Below, piece after piece: positions 13,201 through 22,411 of a DNA stretch of 64,000 bases (positions within the stretch are counted from its first letter, which is position 1; the number at the start of each line of letters is the position of its first letter). The translations under genes were made by a program, and so were the position numbers. The notes under the pieces were generated by a model that was given only the letters and a program-made list of their open reading frames with translations, ran no database searches and was not told where the DNA came from. The DNA comes from Conoideocrella luteorostrata (lineage: Eukaryota; Ascomycota; Sordariomycetes; Hypocreales; Clavicipitaceae): the NCBI GenBank assembly GCA_032433595.1, contig JASWJB010000071.1:62001-126000 (forward strand). Reading direction: 5' to 3'.

Positions 13201-13744
13201 TGCCTGTGTAACTGATTACTGAACTGTACAGCGTTATTGCTGCCGCTCTTCAACACTATTCGGACCGCCTGATGGCAGGGGCAAGAACCGAGCTTCTAGC
13301 CTTGTCAAAAGTGCCATTCATCAAGAGCCGTACAGCGTAGGTATTCCCAACAATGAGCATTCAAGTCCTATAGACTAACTAATTAAATGTAGGAGAGTGT
13401 TTTTCGACAATGGGTACCGGAGCGTGGCTGCGCTGGCAAATGCCAGTCCCGAAGACTTGGTCCCCATACTGATGCAGGTATGTGGACATTTGGACTTCTC
13501 AGTATCATGTAGCGCCACAGACTAAGGAAGCTCACACCCTTAGGCACAACCCAACAAGCTTCGAATCAAGGGACAACAGGACGAGTTGTTAGAAGCAAAG
13601 TTGCTTGCAAAGGCGAACGTGATCTCATCAGCTGCTAATAGACTTTGGAGTATGTTATAATATCAGCAATTCAAATTCAAGACAGTCAAAGGCTAATCCT
13701 TCGTATCAGGTGTGCAAATGCAAGCCGAGATGGATGTGGAGTAA
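10272..13744 (+). CDS. HELQ/Mus301-like superfamily 2 DNA repair helicase; possible frame disruption
   Basis: Exons: 10272-10773, 10832-11103, 11162-11344, 11401-11878, 11991-12094, 12153-12380, 12433-12876, 12936-13163, 13232-13336, 13393-13477, 13544-13649, 13710-13744. The protein has the Walker A motif APTGGGKS, the DExH box LDELHMID, motif III SATLP, NLPARRVI and the arginine-finger region QMRGRAGRQG. A helical C-terminus follows (RGSVQTLS..., FCEQMDW, FDNGYRSVAALANA) that aligns along its length with HELQ, the helicase relative of Pol theta used in cross-link and recombination repair. No polymerase domain follows. Ten of the eleven junctions can be put in phase. The one between 11878 and 11991 cannot: exon 4 ends in phase 1 inside the second His of the HHxGL motif, while exon 5 is open only from phase 0. 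Two other junctions need the farther of two tandem AGs. It is either a decaying gene or one with local sequence errors. Confidence 0.8.
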
Positions 13745-13875
13745 GACAGCAATACAGCAACCGATAGCGTATCATTTAGCACGTACAATTTAACGATTTA
13801 TTATTCTGGTATCAATCGTTTTGTCCTGGATAGTGCTCAGAAAACTGGCATCAGAAAACAGACTTGCCGGTTCAA

Positions 13876-15318
13876 TTAATCCAGGACATCGTCACGAAGG
13901 CTGAAGAGCTGCCGCATCACCTCGTCAGCCTTGGCCCGCACGGCATTGTGGTACATAACATTCGTCTCGAAGACCTTGCTCCCCTTAACCAAGTTGGAGG
14001 TATGCCTGGCCAGATGATACTCCACATACATATCCTCAATGTACGAGACCGCATAGAGGGGAACGTCGTTGTTACGCAGGCGTCCCTCATCATAGAGAGC
14101 AGGCCAGTCAGTGTAAGTGGCCAGCTTCTCAGCAACCTCACGGAGGGGAATCAGTTCTGGATATGTCTCGAAGTGGAAGGGGAAAATCATCTCGCCGCTA
14201 AAGTACAACGGTCCGCTGGACCCCGTTACGGTGAAGTCGGGTTTCAGCCAGGCAAAAGGACCACTGCGAGCGGAGCCGACTCTATTCGCTGCCCAGTTGG
14301 AGGCGCTGTTGGGGCCATCGCAGTAAATGGCTTCATGTAGGATAGCATAGATGATGTTGGTGTCAAAGGGTGTGAAAGACTCTAGAGGCGCTAGAGACGC
14401 TCGGGTAAAGAAACCGAATTGGTCCAAGGACGTCTTTAAAGAGGTTAAAGTGCTGTGAACCGTGTCGAAGCCGCCGTGGCCCCCGAACGCAATCCCTATG
14501 GTCAATAGACGTGGGACGGTCAAGAAGCCTCCAGCGGGAAGGGCCACCTTGCGGCCTTGCTGGCTTTCGATGTACTGAGCGACTTCACGGAGTGTTTCCA
14601 CATCTTCAGGAAACTTGGCAAAATACCGCTCATTCCGCTCAGCTGTTTTCCGGAACGTCGCATCGTAGACCTGCTCGGCTGTCTTGCCCACAGGGGCCAG
14701 GCCACCAGTGAGAAAGGACTCGCGCAAACCCTCCGGGTGCATCGACAGATACGATAGGCTGATGAATCCGCCGTAGGACTGGCCAAAGATGGACCACGGG
14801 GCTTTTTGATCTGGCCAGCCCTGCGTCAAGCACTTGCGAACGGCTTCACAATCTCGAACGGTGTTGTCCTGACGCATAAGGCGTAGGTACTTGGCCTGGG
14901 CGTCCGCATCGCCCACCTTGGCGAGCATGGCGGTCGAAACGGGCGTGCTCAACCCAGTGCCGCGATGGTCAATGAACAGGACTTGGTATCCACGGGGGAG
15001 GGCCGCCCTCGTAACGGGATGATCTGCCGGTGAGGAGTTACCGAACCCGGGACCGCCCTCGAGATATACCATGTAGGGTTTCAGGTCTTTTGAAGAAGTT
15101 CCAATTTCTTTGGCATCTTCCTCATCGTGCGGGAAGATGGGCCGCTCGTGTTTAACGATGCGTCGGGCATAGAGCTGTATGGACAGCCCGGAGGAGGGGT
15201 TCTCATAATCGAGGGGTACTTGGAAGAAGAAGGTTGTGACTTTGACTTGGCCGGGGAGCAGATGCTCCTTTGTGCTGAGGATGGTGGCGAGTGGGATGTC
15301 GAGGATTGCTGGGGGCAT
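13876..15318 (-). CDS. Proline iminopeptidase-like alpha/beta hydrolase (MEROPS S33 type)
   Basis: One uninterrupted 480-codon frame. The alpha/beta-hydrolase signatures of prolyl aminopeptidases are clear: the oxyanion loop LEGGPGFG near residue 89, DHRGTGLS near 117, and the nucleophile elbow GQSYGG with Ser181. The C-terminus has NDVPLYAVSYIEDMYVEYHLA followed by MYHNAVRAKADEV, the likely sites of the acid and His457. No signal peptide is seen, so a cytosolic enzyme releasing N-terminal proline or similar residues from peptides is expected; substrate is inferred from the family only. The ATG at 15318 is preceded on the minus strand by C10, A9 and one C, an odd homopolymer leader. It converges on the helicase gene with 131 bp between stop codons. 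Confidence 0.9.
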   Translation of the reverse strand: MPPAILDIPLATILSTKEHLLPGQVKVTTFFFQVPLDYENPSSGLSIQLYARRIVKHERPIFPHDEEDAKEIGTSSKDLKPYMVYLEGGPGFGNSSPADHPVTRAALPRGYQVLFIDHRGTGLSTPVSTAMLAKVGDADAQAKYLRLMRQDNTVRDCEAVRKCLTQGWPDQKAPWSIFGQSYGGFISLSYLSMHPEGLRESFLTGGLAPVGKTAEQVYDATFRKTAERNERYFAKFPEDVETLREVAQYIESQQGRKVALPAGGFLTVPRLLTIGIAFGGHGGFDTVHSTLTSLKTSLDQFGFFTRASLAPLESFTPFDTNIIYAILHEAIYCDGPNSASNWAANRVGSARSGPFAWLKPDFTVTGSSGPLYFSGEMIFPFHFETYPELIPLREVAEKLATYTDWPALYDEGRLRNNDVPLYAVSYIEDMYVEYHLARHTSNLVKGSKVFETNVMYHNAVRAKADEVMRQLFSLRDDVLD

Positions 15319-16848
15319 GTTTTTTTTTGGGGGGGGGGAGGCCTGGTATTAGCGCTTGAATTCAATTCGAATTTCTGTTTGTATTGGGGATGGATGAGGT
15401 GAGGGCGAGAGTGAGGTGGATCTGCATCGTGGGTTGAAGTGAGCATGTTTGCATTGCGTTCTGCAGATTCTGTTTCACATACCGGCCAGAAGAGCTTCAA
15501 GTGTTAAAAAGGGTTTTTTCGCGTTATGAACTGTAATGATGGAAAATCAACATAAGTTTAAAAATCAATTTTTTAGAAAGGTGTCACGACGCTATCGGAC
15601 TGATGTTTTCTTTACGTGATGTGTAGGAAATAGGGCGGCTCAAAGGGTCGGCCGTCTTCCCACCTGCGAGAAAAGGACTAGTGGCGGCTTTCAACTAATA
15701 ATAACGGACCCGGGTTAAGAACCATCAATTAATGTCACGAAAGATTTGTTTCCGGAGGTGCATTTATCAGGAGTAGTAAATGTGTGTAATTTTCCGTAGC
15801 CATTGTCGTAGCGTGACTCTGGAGCACCAGTGAGTGCTCTTTTTGGTGTTGTATTCATTCCTCACTTGCACTATCTGTTACACATCCCAGTGCAATAGCA
15901 GCCCAACTAATGCATCCCGTGGACTCCCATTGTCTTCATCCTGACCGTGATTGCCTGTGGCGAGCAGATTAACTGTAGCGTCTTCAGCTGATTCCTGGAG
16001 TGCCAAGCCAACCTAGTGTCAGTCCGAACAGTCCAAGACTCGTACTCACGATGTTGGATCCTAGTCAACCTAACCGAGTGGTATTTGAGCTGCTGATTTG
16101 TTATTGAAACAATAAGTGGTTGCTCAAGGTGTTTGATCACAAGGTCCCTTGAATTTACAACAAGCAGCCTCAGTGCCGCTTAGCACTGCTTTTCTATTAA
16201 AGAAAAAGGATGTGTATATCTCATGCATGGATGGATGCTGTTATTCATTATTTTTCTTTCTATTATGTCTCTTTACTTTTTTTGCACATTGAAGAGGATT
16301 GAAGTCATACCTGCTGTTGGAGAATGATAAGATGATGTGTTCTGATGGAGCTGAGATTTGATGCTTGGTAAAGGCGACGAGTTTACGGAGTACAGGGTAA
16401 CCCCAACATGAATAACCCCGATCAACTCCGACCCCGAGCCGAGTGGTAGAGGACGGCAGGGCAAGTGTTCCTAATGCTCTCCCGTCAGCGCATCTTGGGG
16501 CTGTCGAGCAAAATCATCGTGACACAACCCCCTACTTCCGGATATGTATCAAGGAGAGTATCAGCACAACTGATTCATCTCTTTATCGCAGCCGGTCATA
16601 TAGGTTATAGTTTGGTGATGAAGCAGCCGCACTCGAACCTGGAAAGCGAAAGCCCTGGCTAGGCCCCCCTCCACTAAGGAAGGCATGCACAAGCCCCACC
16701 CGCCACCACTTCCTGAGCTAGTCATATTATAGTATTGCACCCTTCGGTGGATCGCCCTCGGCTGGTCGCCCGTAGTTTTCTTCGTCGGCAACGCAGGGCT
16801 TTTCTTCCTCTCACCTTCCTTCACATCCAACCCTCACCCACAGTGGGC
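15319..16848. other. Intergenic region between divergent genes
   Basis: About 1.5 kb upstream of both the S33 hydrolase and the Cys-Pro protein. No coding frame with recognisable features was found. One exact TACGGAGTA lies at 16384-16392. A CT-rich stretch (about 16770-16840) just before the ATG at 16849 resembles a fungal pyrimidine-rich core promoter. Confidence 0.6.
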
Positions 16849-18651
16849 ATGGACCAAATCCATCTCGCAAATTCCCTGGCGGACGCTTTTAATGCCCTTG
16901 CCGACGAGGTCCAGATCCTGGCTGATCGAAAGACCGTCCTCGAGCACAAGCTGCGTTTTGCCCACGAACAGGTAAGACATTTGCTTGTTTCTGTTCCCGT
17001 ATCGTTTGCTTGGTCATCCTCACCTCTCCTCCCCCGTTCCCCGTAGACCTCACTACGCAACCATTCCTATTGCACCGCGTCACGTACTCCCAATACCGGA
17101 ACTGCCGGCCGTTTATACGTCGTTGATTCAACATGATGAGATATTATTAGCTCTAGATCAAGAGCAGCTGGCCAAGAAAGGACCTGCCTGCTGAGACCGA
17201 CAACATTCTAAATCTCTGACTTTCAAGACGGTTTTTCTTATCCCCATTTTTCACGCCTCCTCCAATTGCGCACTTGGTAGTACGTATACCGAGAAAAACA
17301 TGCTAACATGACATGTCAGTTTCAATATCTAGCTGATAAATATGCTCCCACAACGCCAGAGATAGCTGAAACATTGGCAAAGTTGCAACTTCCACCTCAC
17401 ACGTCGGTCGACGAGACCTCTCCTGTACCCCTCCCTCAGCGACGCTCCACTCCCCAGCCCTTGCACCATATTGCCGTGATCATTCGGGACGGACGGCGGA
17501 TGGCCAATAAGATAGTATCAATCGGCTCTTCGAGCAAGACTACAAACTCCAGCAGAGAAACACTCTCACATACATCCCAAGACGAGACGTCCATGTCTAC
17601 CGCCTTGGAACAAGACTTCACGGTCGAGGGGAAGAAAGGAAATTTACAATGTCCTTTCTCCAAGCGAGTGACTGTTAGTGGCACCATTGATCGGGACAGC
17701 AAACACAGCTTGGATACCACTCCGCACAGTTCTGCCGATCCCATTTGTGCCGCCATGTTTGAGGAAGCTACCTCTCAGCCTGCTGCAAATGGGGGGAATT
17801 CCTCTAGCAAGTGTCCGATCCGCTTCATGGATAAGCATTCTCCTGAGGATATTGCACACTACGTGGAAACACATAAACATGCGCTTCCACGCAGTCATGA
17901 AGTTTGTTTGCGTCGGTACAAGAGCAACGAGATGCAAATGAAAAAACTGGACTCCAAATATGGCAACCTCGTAAGCATGATTGAAGATTTGAGCCACCTC
18001 CACCAACCTATGCTCCCCGATCCTGAAGACCCAGACCAACGTCCAGACCATACCGACCGTGATTCCAACCAAAGAGTTGAAAACTGGGCACACGCTGTAA
18101 GTGGAACTGTAGCGTCTGGTGCCAACAATGAAGCCACGCCACTCGATGAAGACCGTCGAAGCCACTTCGACAGGCAACTGAAGGAAGTTCGTGTCGGAGA
18201 ATCCCCAAGCCGGCCCTGGGGCATCTCCGTTCCCATCTATGAACCCGCGAGCCATGATGGTGAATACCCGCTGTCGCCGCCTCCTGCTCCGGTCCGCATG
18301 TCAAATTCTGGCCACGGTGATATGCCAGCAACCATGAGCCCAGCCGGCAAATGCCCATTTGGTCATACTAAATCTTCAACCCCGTTTGATGGACCTCCGC
18401 CATCCACACCAAAACCAGACACCAAGTCTCCTCAACCAGCACAGGGCTTTACAGACACGCCATTCACCCATCTGAAAGGCGATCCAACTGCCTCGGCTGC
18501 TCCACCCCCTCAGCCTGCATTCATTAATCCTGGAGCCATAAAGACTGAAGGCAGTGGAGGACCGCAAATGGTCTTTACTGGCCCAGTTTTTATTGGTTAT
18601 CCCATGGAACAGGCGATTGAGTTTATGAATCACTATCGAGGGGGTCAGTGA
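16849..18651 (+). CDS. Conserved fungal coiled-coil protein with repeated Cys-Pro motifs, function unknown
   Basis: Exons 16849-16971 and 17320-18651 give a 484-residue protein. The 348-nt intron ends with a textbook branch site (TGCTAACAT) and CAG, and both exons are in phase 0. The N-terminus (about residues 1-65) is an amphipathic helix or coiled coil (DAFNALADEVQILADRKTVLEHKLRFAHEQ in two pieces, then FQYLADKYAPTTPEIAETL). The middle and end carry three spaced Cys-Pro motifs: QCPFSK near 150, KCPIRFMDKHSPEDIAHY near 207, and GKCPFGH near 389. Around the second is a conserved-looking block with LPRSHEVCLRRY. The C-terminus is proline-rich and ends with VFIGYPMEQAIEFMNHY. Short CPF motifs can bind haem in other proteins, but nothing here proves this. 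I recognise the pattern as a fungal conserved hypothetical and cannot name it. Confidence 0.82.
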
Positions 18652-19164
18652 AGGAGCCGCATTGTTTTATTCCAGCGTTTGCTTTACTGCTAGCGAGCTT
18701 TCTCTTTTTGATTGCAACACGTCATTTCTCCGACATTCTACTACTGTGATAATTCAGCGACGGCGACGGCGTTTGGTTTTCTTTCTCAACGAAGTGAACA
18801 CGAATATTAATGGCAGGCTAACTCACGTTGGCGGGTTGGTACACCATGTACGAATTCAGTGAGAGAGGGTCATGAGGATTGGCGCATTTTCTTTCATGAT
18901 ACCGTGTTTATCTATAATTCACCTTGAAAGCCTTTGCTTCAATACAGGCTCTATATAGTAATTTAACTCCGCAACTGTCGGACAAACGTCAATCCCTATC
19001 ATGGGTTTACTACTGTGCCATAAGTTTGGCGATGGAGGTGTGCGCGCCATTAAATGCTGCCCTGAACTCAAGTGACTGAAATACCAATCAGCTGTCTATA
19101 TTTTACAAAACCAGATATCCTGCTCTGCGTTGGTTGCTTCCGTCTAGAAAAGCAGACGGCGAGA
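18652..19164. other. Convergent intergenic region (3' flanks)
   Basis: It holds only the 3' flanks of the Cys-Pro protein gene and of tvp38, which converge here. I see no further gene. Confidence 0.6.
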
Positions 19165-20488
19165 TCATGCCGTAATAGAGCCATTGCTCTTTGTCCGTAA
19201 GTGTTTCTTGGGCTTGCTCGTCTCATCATCATCATCGTCATCATTATAAGCATCCCATGAATCATTCCCTTGCGTCTCCCACAGAGACACATCGTCATCC
19301 GACATGATGGCAGCGGCGTCCTCGGGGTCCATCAAGGTAGCATCGGTATCGTCATACCCGCCCTGTCCTTCTTCAGCCTCATCCAACTCACCGCCCTCTT
19401 GGCGAGCGAGCTCAGCGGCGCGAGCCATGGTGCGTCTATAAATCGCAAGACCGACGGCAAAACCGATAATTCCGCCGACCGCCATGCCGATGTAGTTGAT
19501 GGCTTTATCGCCGGCGGACATTTTGTCACCTTCCTCGACGAGAATGGCGAGACGGCTGCCGATGAAAACGTGGATGAGGAGCTTGGGTCTAGGAGCCCTT
19601 GTTGTTAGTCTTAATGCCTCTTGGTCATTCTCTTTCGGTACGAACAAACTGAAAGAAATAAAAAAAAAAAAATCCTAAAAAAATCCTAAAAAAATCTTAC
19701 GTTGATAGAGCGGTGGAAATGGCAAATGCGAGCGGTGATATACTCGGAATAGTAGCCAAAAACCCATTGCTCAAACTAAAAGGTAGAGGGCAGAACCGGA
19801 CGGCAGTGAGATACAGGATACCCTCTCGTCGTAATACCTGACCCAACGCAACGAATCGGTGATCCTTTCCAACCATTCTATCCACATAGTTGCTCAAAAC
19901 AGTGCGGCTTGCAAGGAAGGCGCAGAGGCTGCCCACCGTGCATCCCACTGCGACAATGGGCCAGCCCAAAGGGAATCCGTACACAACCCCGGCAATGGTA
20001 TTGGCGGTCGAGTATCCAATGATGGGAGGGAATGCCGTGACAAAGATGAGGGCGAAGACGATGAGCCACCCGCCGGGTAGTGAGCGCCACGACTTGGCGA
20101 TCGGCACAACCCAGGCGAAGAAGCGATGCGAGTATATCAAGGTGAGGATGATGAGAACCCAGCCGACGAGGCAGCCGAGGATGGCGAGCGCGCGGTAGAG
20201 CGGCGACAGACTCAGATAGAGCTGGGTGATCCATTCGCCCCATTCGACGGCCGTCTGCCATGCTCGCTGTGCCAAAGTGCTGGCCGAATTGGACGATCGG
20301 GGGTTTCGAAACCTGGCGGAGGAGAGGCGGCGCAAGGGGGAAGGCGGCCGGCGAGACCAGCGGACTGATAGGTCGGGATCGGGGGAGGCGCGCGGTGAGG
20401 ATGCAGATGCAGATGCGGATGAGGATGAGGATGAGGACGATTGGGGCAACGAGCGGCGAGGCTCGGTTGCGGTATTGCCCGCGGGCAT
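19165..20488 (-). CDS. tvp38: Tvp38/VTT-domain Golgi membrane protein
   Basis: Exons 20488-19701 and 19588-19165 code 403 residues. The N-terminus is a long serine/alanine and arginine-rich cytosolic region. From about residue 90 come several membrane segments, with the VTT/SNARE-associated signature FPPIIGYSTANTIAGVVYGFPLG followed by GSLCAFLASR. A last hydrophobic helix (INYIGMAVGGIIGFAVGLAIY) precedes an acidic tail ending in a run of Asp. This is the architecture of yeast Tvp38, a Tlg2-vesicle Golgi protein of the DedA/VMP1/TMEM41 superfamily, many of whose members scramble lipids. The serine run at the N-terminus is coded by a GATGAG/GATGCA-like repeat on the opposite strand. The intron begins at a short A-rich tandem repeat. 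Confidence 0.9.
19660..19697. repeat. A-rich 11-bp tandem repeat at the tvp38 5' splice site
   Basis: About three units of an A-run followed by TCCT/TCTT stand in tandem on the plus strand. They abut the GTAAGA donor of the tvp38 intron at 19700, so on the transcript the intron starts with repeated AGGA(T)n units. Confidence 0.7.
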
Positions 20489-20690
20489 GATGGTAGTGTT
20501 GGAACGGCGACGACGGCCGTTCGAATGGGGCGGGCGGATTGCTGGGGGTTTTCAATGTGGAAGTTCTAGCACAATGGAGGTGAGATGAGATGAGGCGAGG
20601 TTTGGTGTCGTTTGAAAAGAAGGGGTCGCTGATTTTATGGTTTCATGGTTCCCGCGAAAAGCTCCGGTTTTCTTGATGAAGATGTTGCCA

Positions 20691-20708
20691 GTCAGTCAGT
20701 CAGTCAGG
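20691..20708. repeat. CAGT tetranucleotide microsatellite
   Basis: Four to five tandem CAGT units upstream of tvp38. Confidence 0.8.
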
Positions 20709-21039
20709 GTCGGAGCACTCGGCGCAGTCGGAGCGGGTCGAGTTGAATCCCTGCTGCTGAGCAACAGACGGAAGGGAAATGGCGGATGGTTGCTCAACGG
20801 ACGAAATTGAATGGCGATGGTGTGTATTCAATCGGCGCGACGATGATAGGAAAGTATATGTAGTTTCATTACTCCTTATAGGAGAGAGGTGTGGTCTGAA
20901 CGCGTGGCGTCTGAGCTTATTGTACAGAGTACGGAGTACATAAGACTGACGCAGTAGACTTTCGGCGGAGGAGTGCTGTGCCTCGTCCATGGTCCGTACC
21001 GAACGATCTGAGTGGCTCAATGCAGACAGGACCCTGATC

Positions 21040-21074
21040 TACGGAGTACGGAGTATTGCACTCCGTACTCCGTA
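21040..21074. repeat. Perfect inverted repeat, 15-bp arms, 5-bp loop, made of TACGGAG units
   Basis: TACGGAGTACGGAGT at 21040-21054 is an exact reverse complement of ACTCCGTACTCCGTA at 21060-21074, with ATTGC between. Each arm contains two overlapping copies of the dispersed 9-mer. It can form a strong stem-loop in DNA or RNA. Confidence 0.95.
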
Positions 21075-22411
21075 CTAGCCATGTAGTTAGTTACTTTGTT
21101 CGAAGTGCCTACTTACTCCTGGACCAACTTAGTTGGAACCATCCATCTTGTGGGGCAAAAATGGGGAATTTCTGTGTCGCATCGGCTGCTGCCGCACGTC
21201 GCACGCATTCCCACAGACCAAGCAAGCCACTTGGAATCAGTCCATCCCGAGATCATTTCCACGATCCCATCACACGAAGTAAAAAAGGTACATGATATCC
21301 GATATCCTCCACCGACTCAAGGCCTGAAACGGGAAAGGGAAGGATCTGTCGACGCCTGCTTACGTACTGATGAAATGAAGGGTGTTGGAGACTACGCCAC
21401 ACACACTCACTGCTTTGTGTCGTCGGATTGGAAAGCCGCAGAAGTGTCTCACACCCATGTCGTCGCCAGCAACAGCAACAGCAACAGCAAGGAGGAGCCT
21501 AACTAACTAGTATATAGCAGCATCGGCACATCGTCCCACAACCATAATCTTTGGTAGAATCAAACGAGGAAATAATACCTTCTATGCTTCTCAGAACATC
21601 CACCCATCGCTCGGGCTTCTTAGAAACGCCGCCCGTTGGCCTACTCCGTAGACACACGAGCACTGCTTCCCTTGACGCCATCTTTCCCACGACTGCCACA
21701 AAGCTTGGGCCGAGAGGGCTCCATGACACGTATGGTACGGAGTACTGTCCTCCAATTTCTGTCATTTTCTATAGCTAGATAGTAAGCACATTCGCTCTTA
21801 GCATCGGAAACTACGGATTCAATCGTTTTCGAGCCCCCAGCCGTGTTGATGAGACGATTAGACCTAGCAAGTAGTAAGTTGCTCGTGGATGCGACGCCCG
21901 CCCCGGCCCTTTCGACATTCTACACCGAAATCACCCCGAGATATGTCATACGTAATTGCCCCAAGACCCTCCGCATCTTCCTAGCAAACCAATCAACCGG
22001 GATTTCGTATCAGGCCGGCGGTGAAAAGGCTCAAGTACAAGAGCAAGTCAAGACACCACCTCTCACAAACAGGTAGCCTCGACATCAGGCAAGCCCATCT
22101 TCGTCGAACCTTGTCTTGGTCGCCTTCCTTTACTGGTGCCGATGGAAATTTTATAAGATGTTGAGAAAATACACGTTTTATGTGCACCAACAGCGGCTTA
22201 GTCGACGCTAATATAGTCAGTCGATTTTCGCAGGCACTTGACGCTCAACACGATTATTCGCGAAACAATTCGGTTTCCTAAAATCTTCCACCAAGCACCA
22301 TTGTCCTTCTAAGTATGCCGCCATCACGCGAATATGGACACATATAGTTATTGTTATCTTCTTCTGTATTGTTTCAAATGTTTTAGATCTTTTACTGCTT
22401 TAAACTCGGCG

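Larger units (their letters stand above)
20489..22411. other. Intergenic region between tvp38 and the CCCH/Smr gene
   Basis: No gene was recognised. It has the densest cluster of the TACGGAGTA motif in the window (20930, 21040, 21047, 21066, 21642, 21735), including a perfect 15-bp-arm hairpin. A CAGT tetranucleotide run sits at 20691-20708, and a CAGCAA/AACAGC run at about 21467-21490. Confidence 0.65.

Noticed and set aside
16985..17194. Extra coding exon in the intron of the Cys-Pro protein gene
   Set aside because: Direct splicing 16971 to 17320 is in phase with a canonical branch site; inserting the internal frame brings stops or breaks phase.
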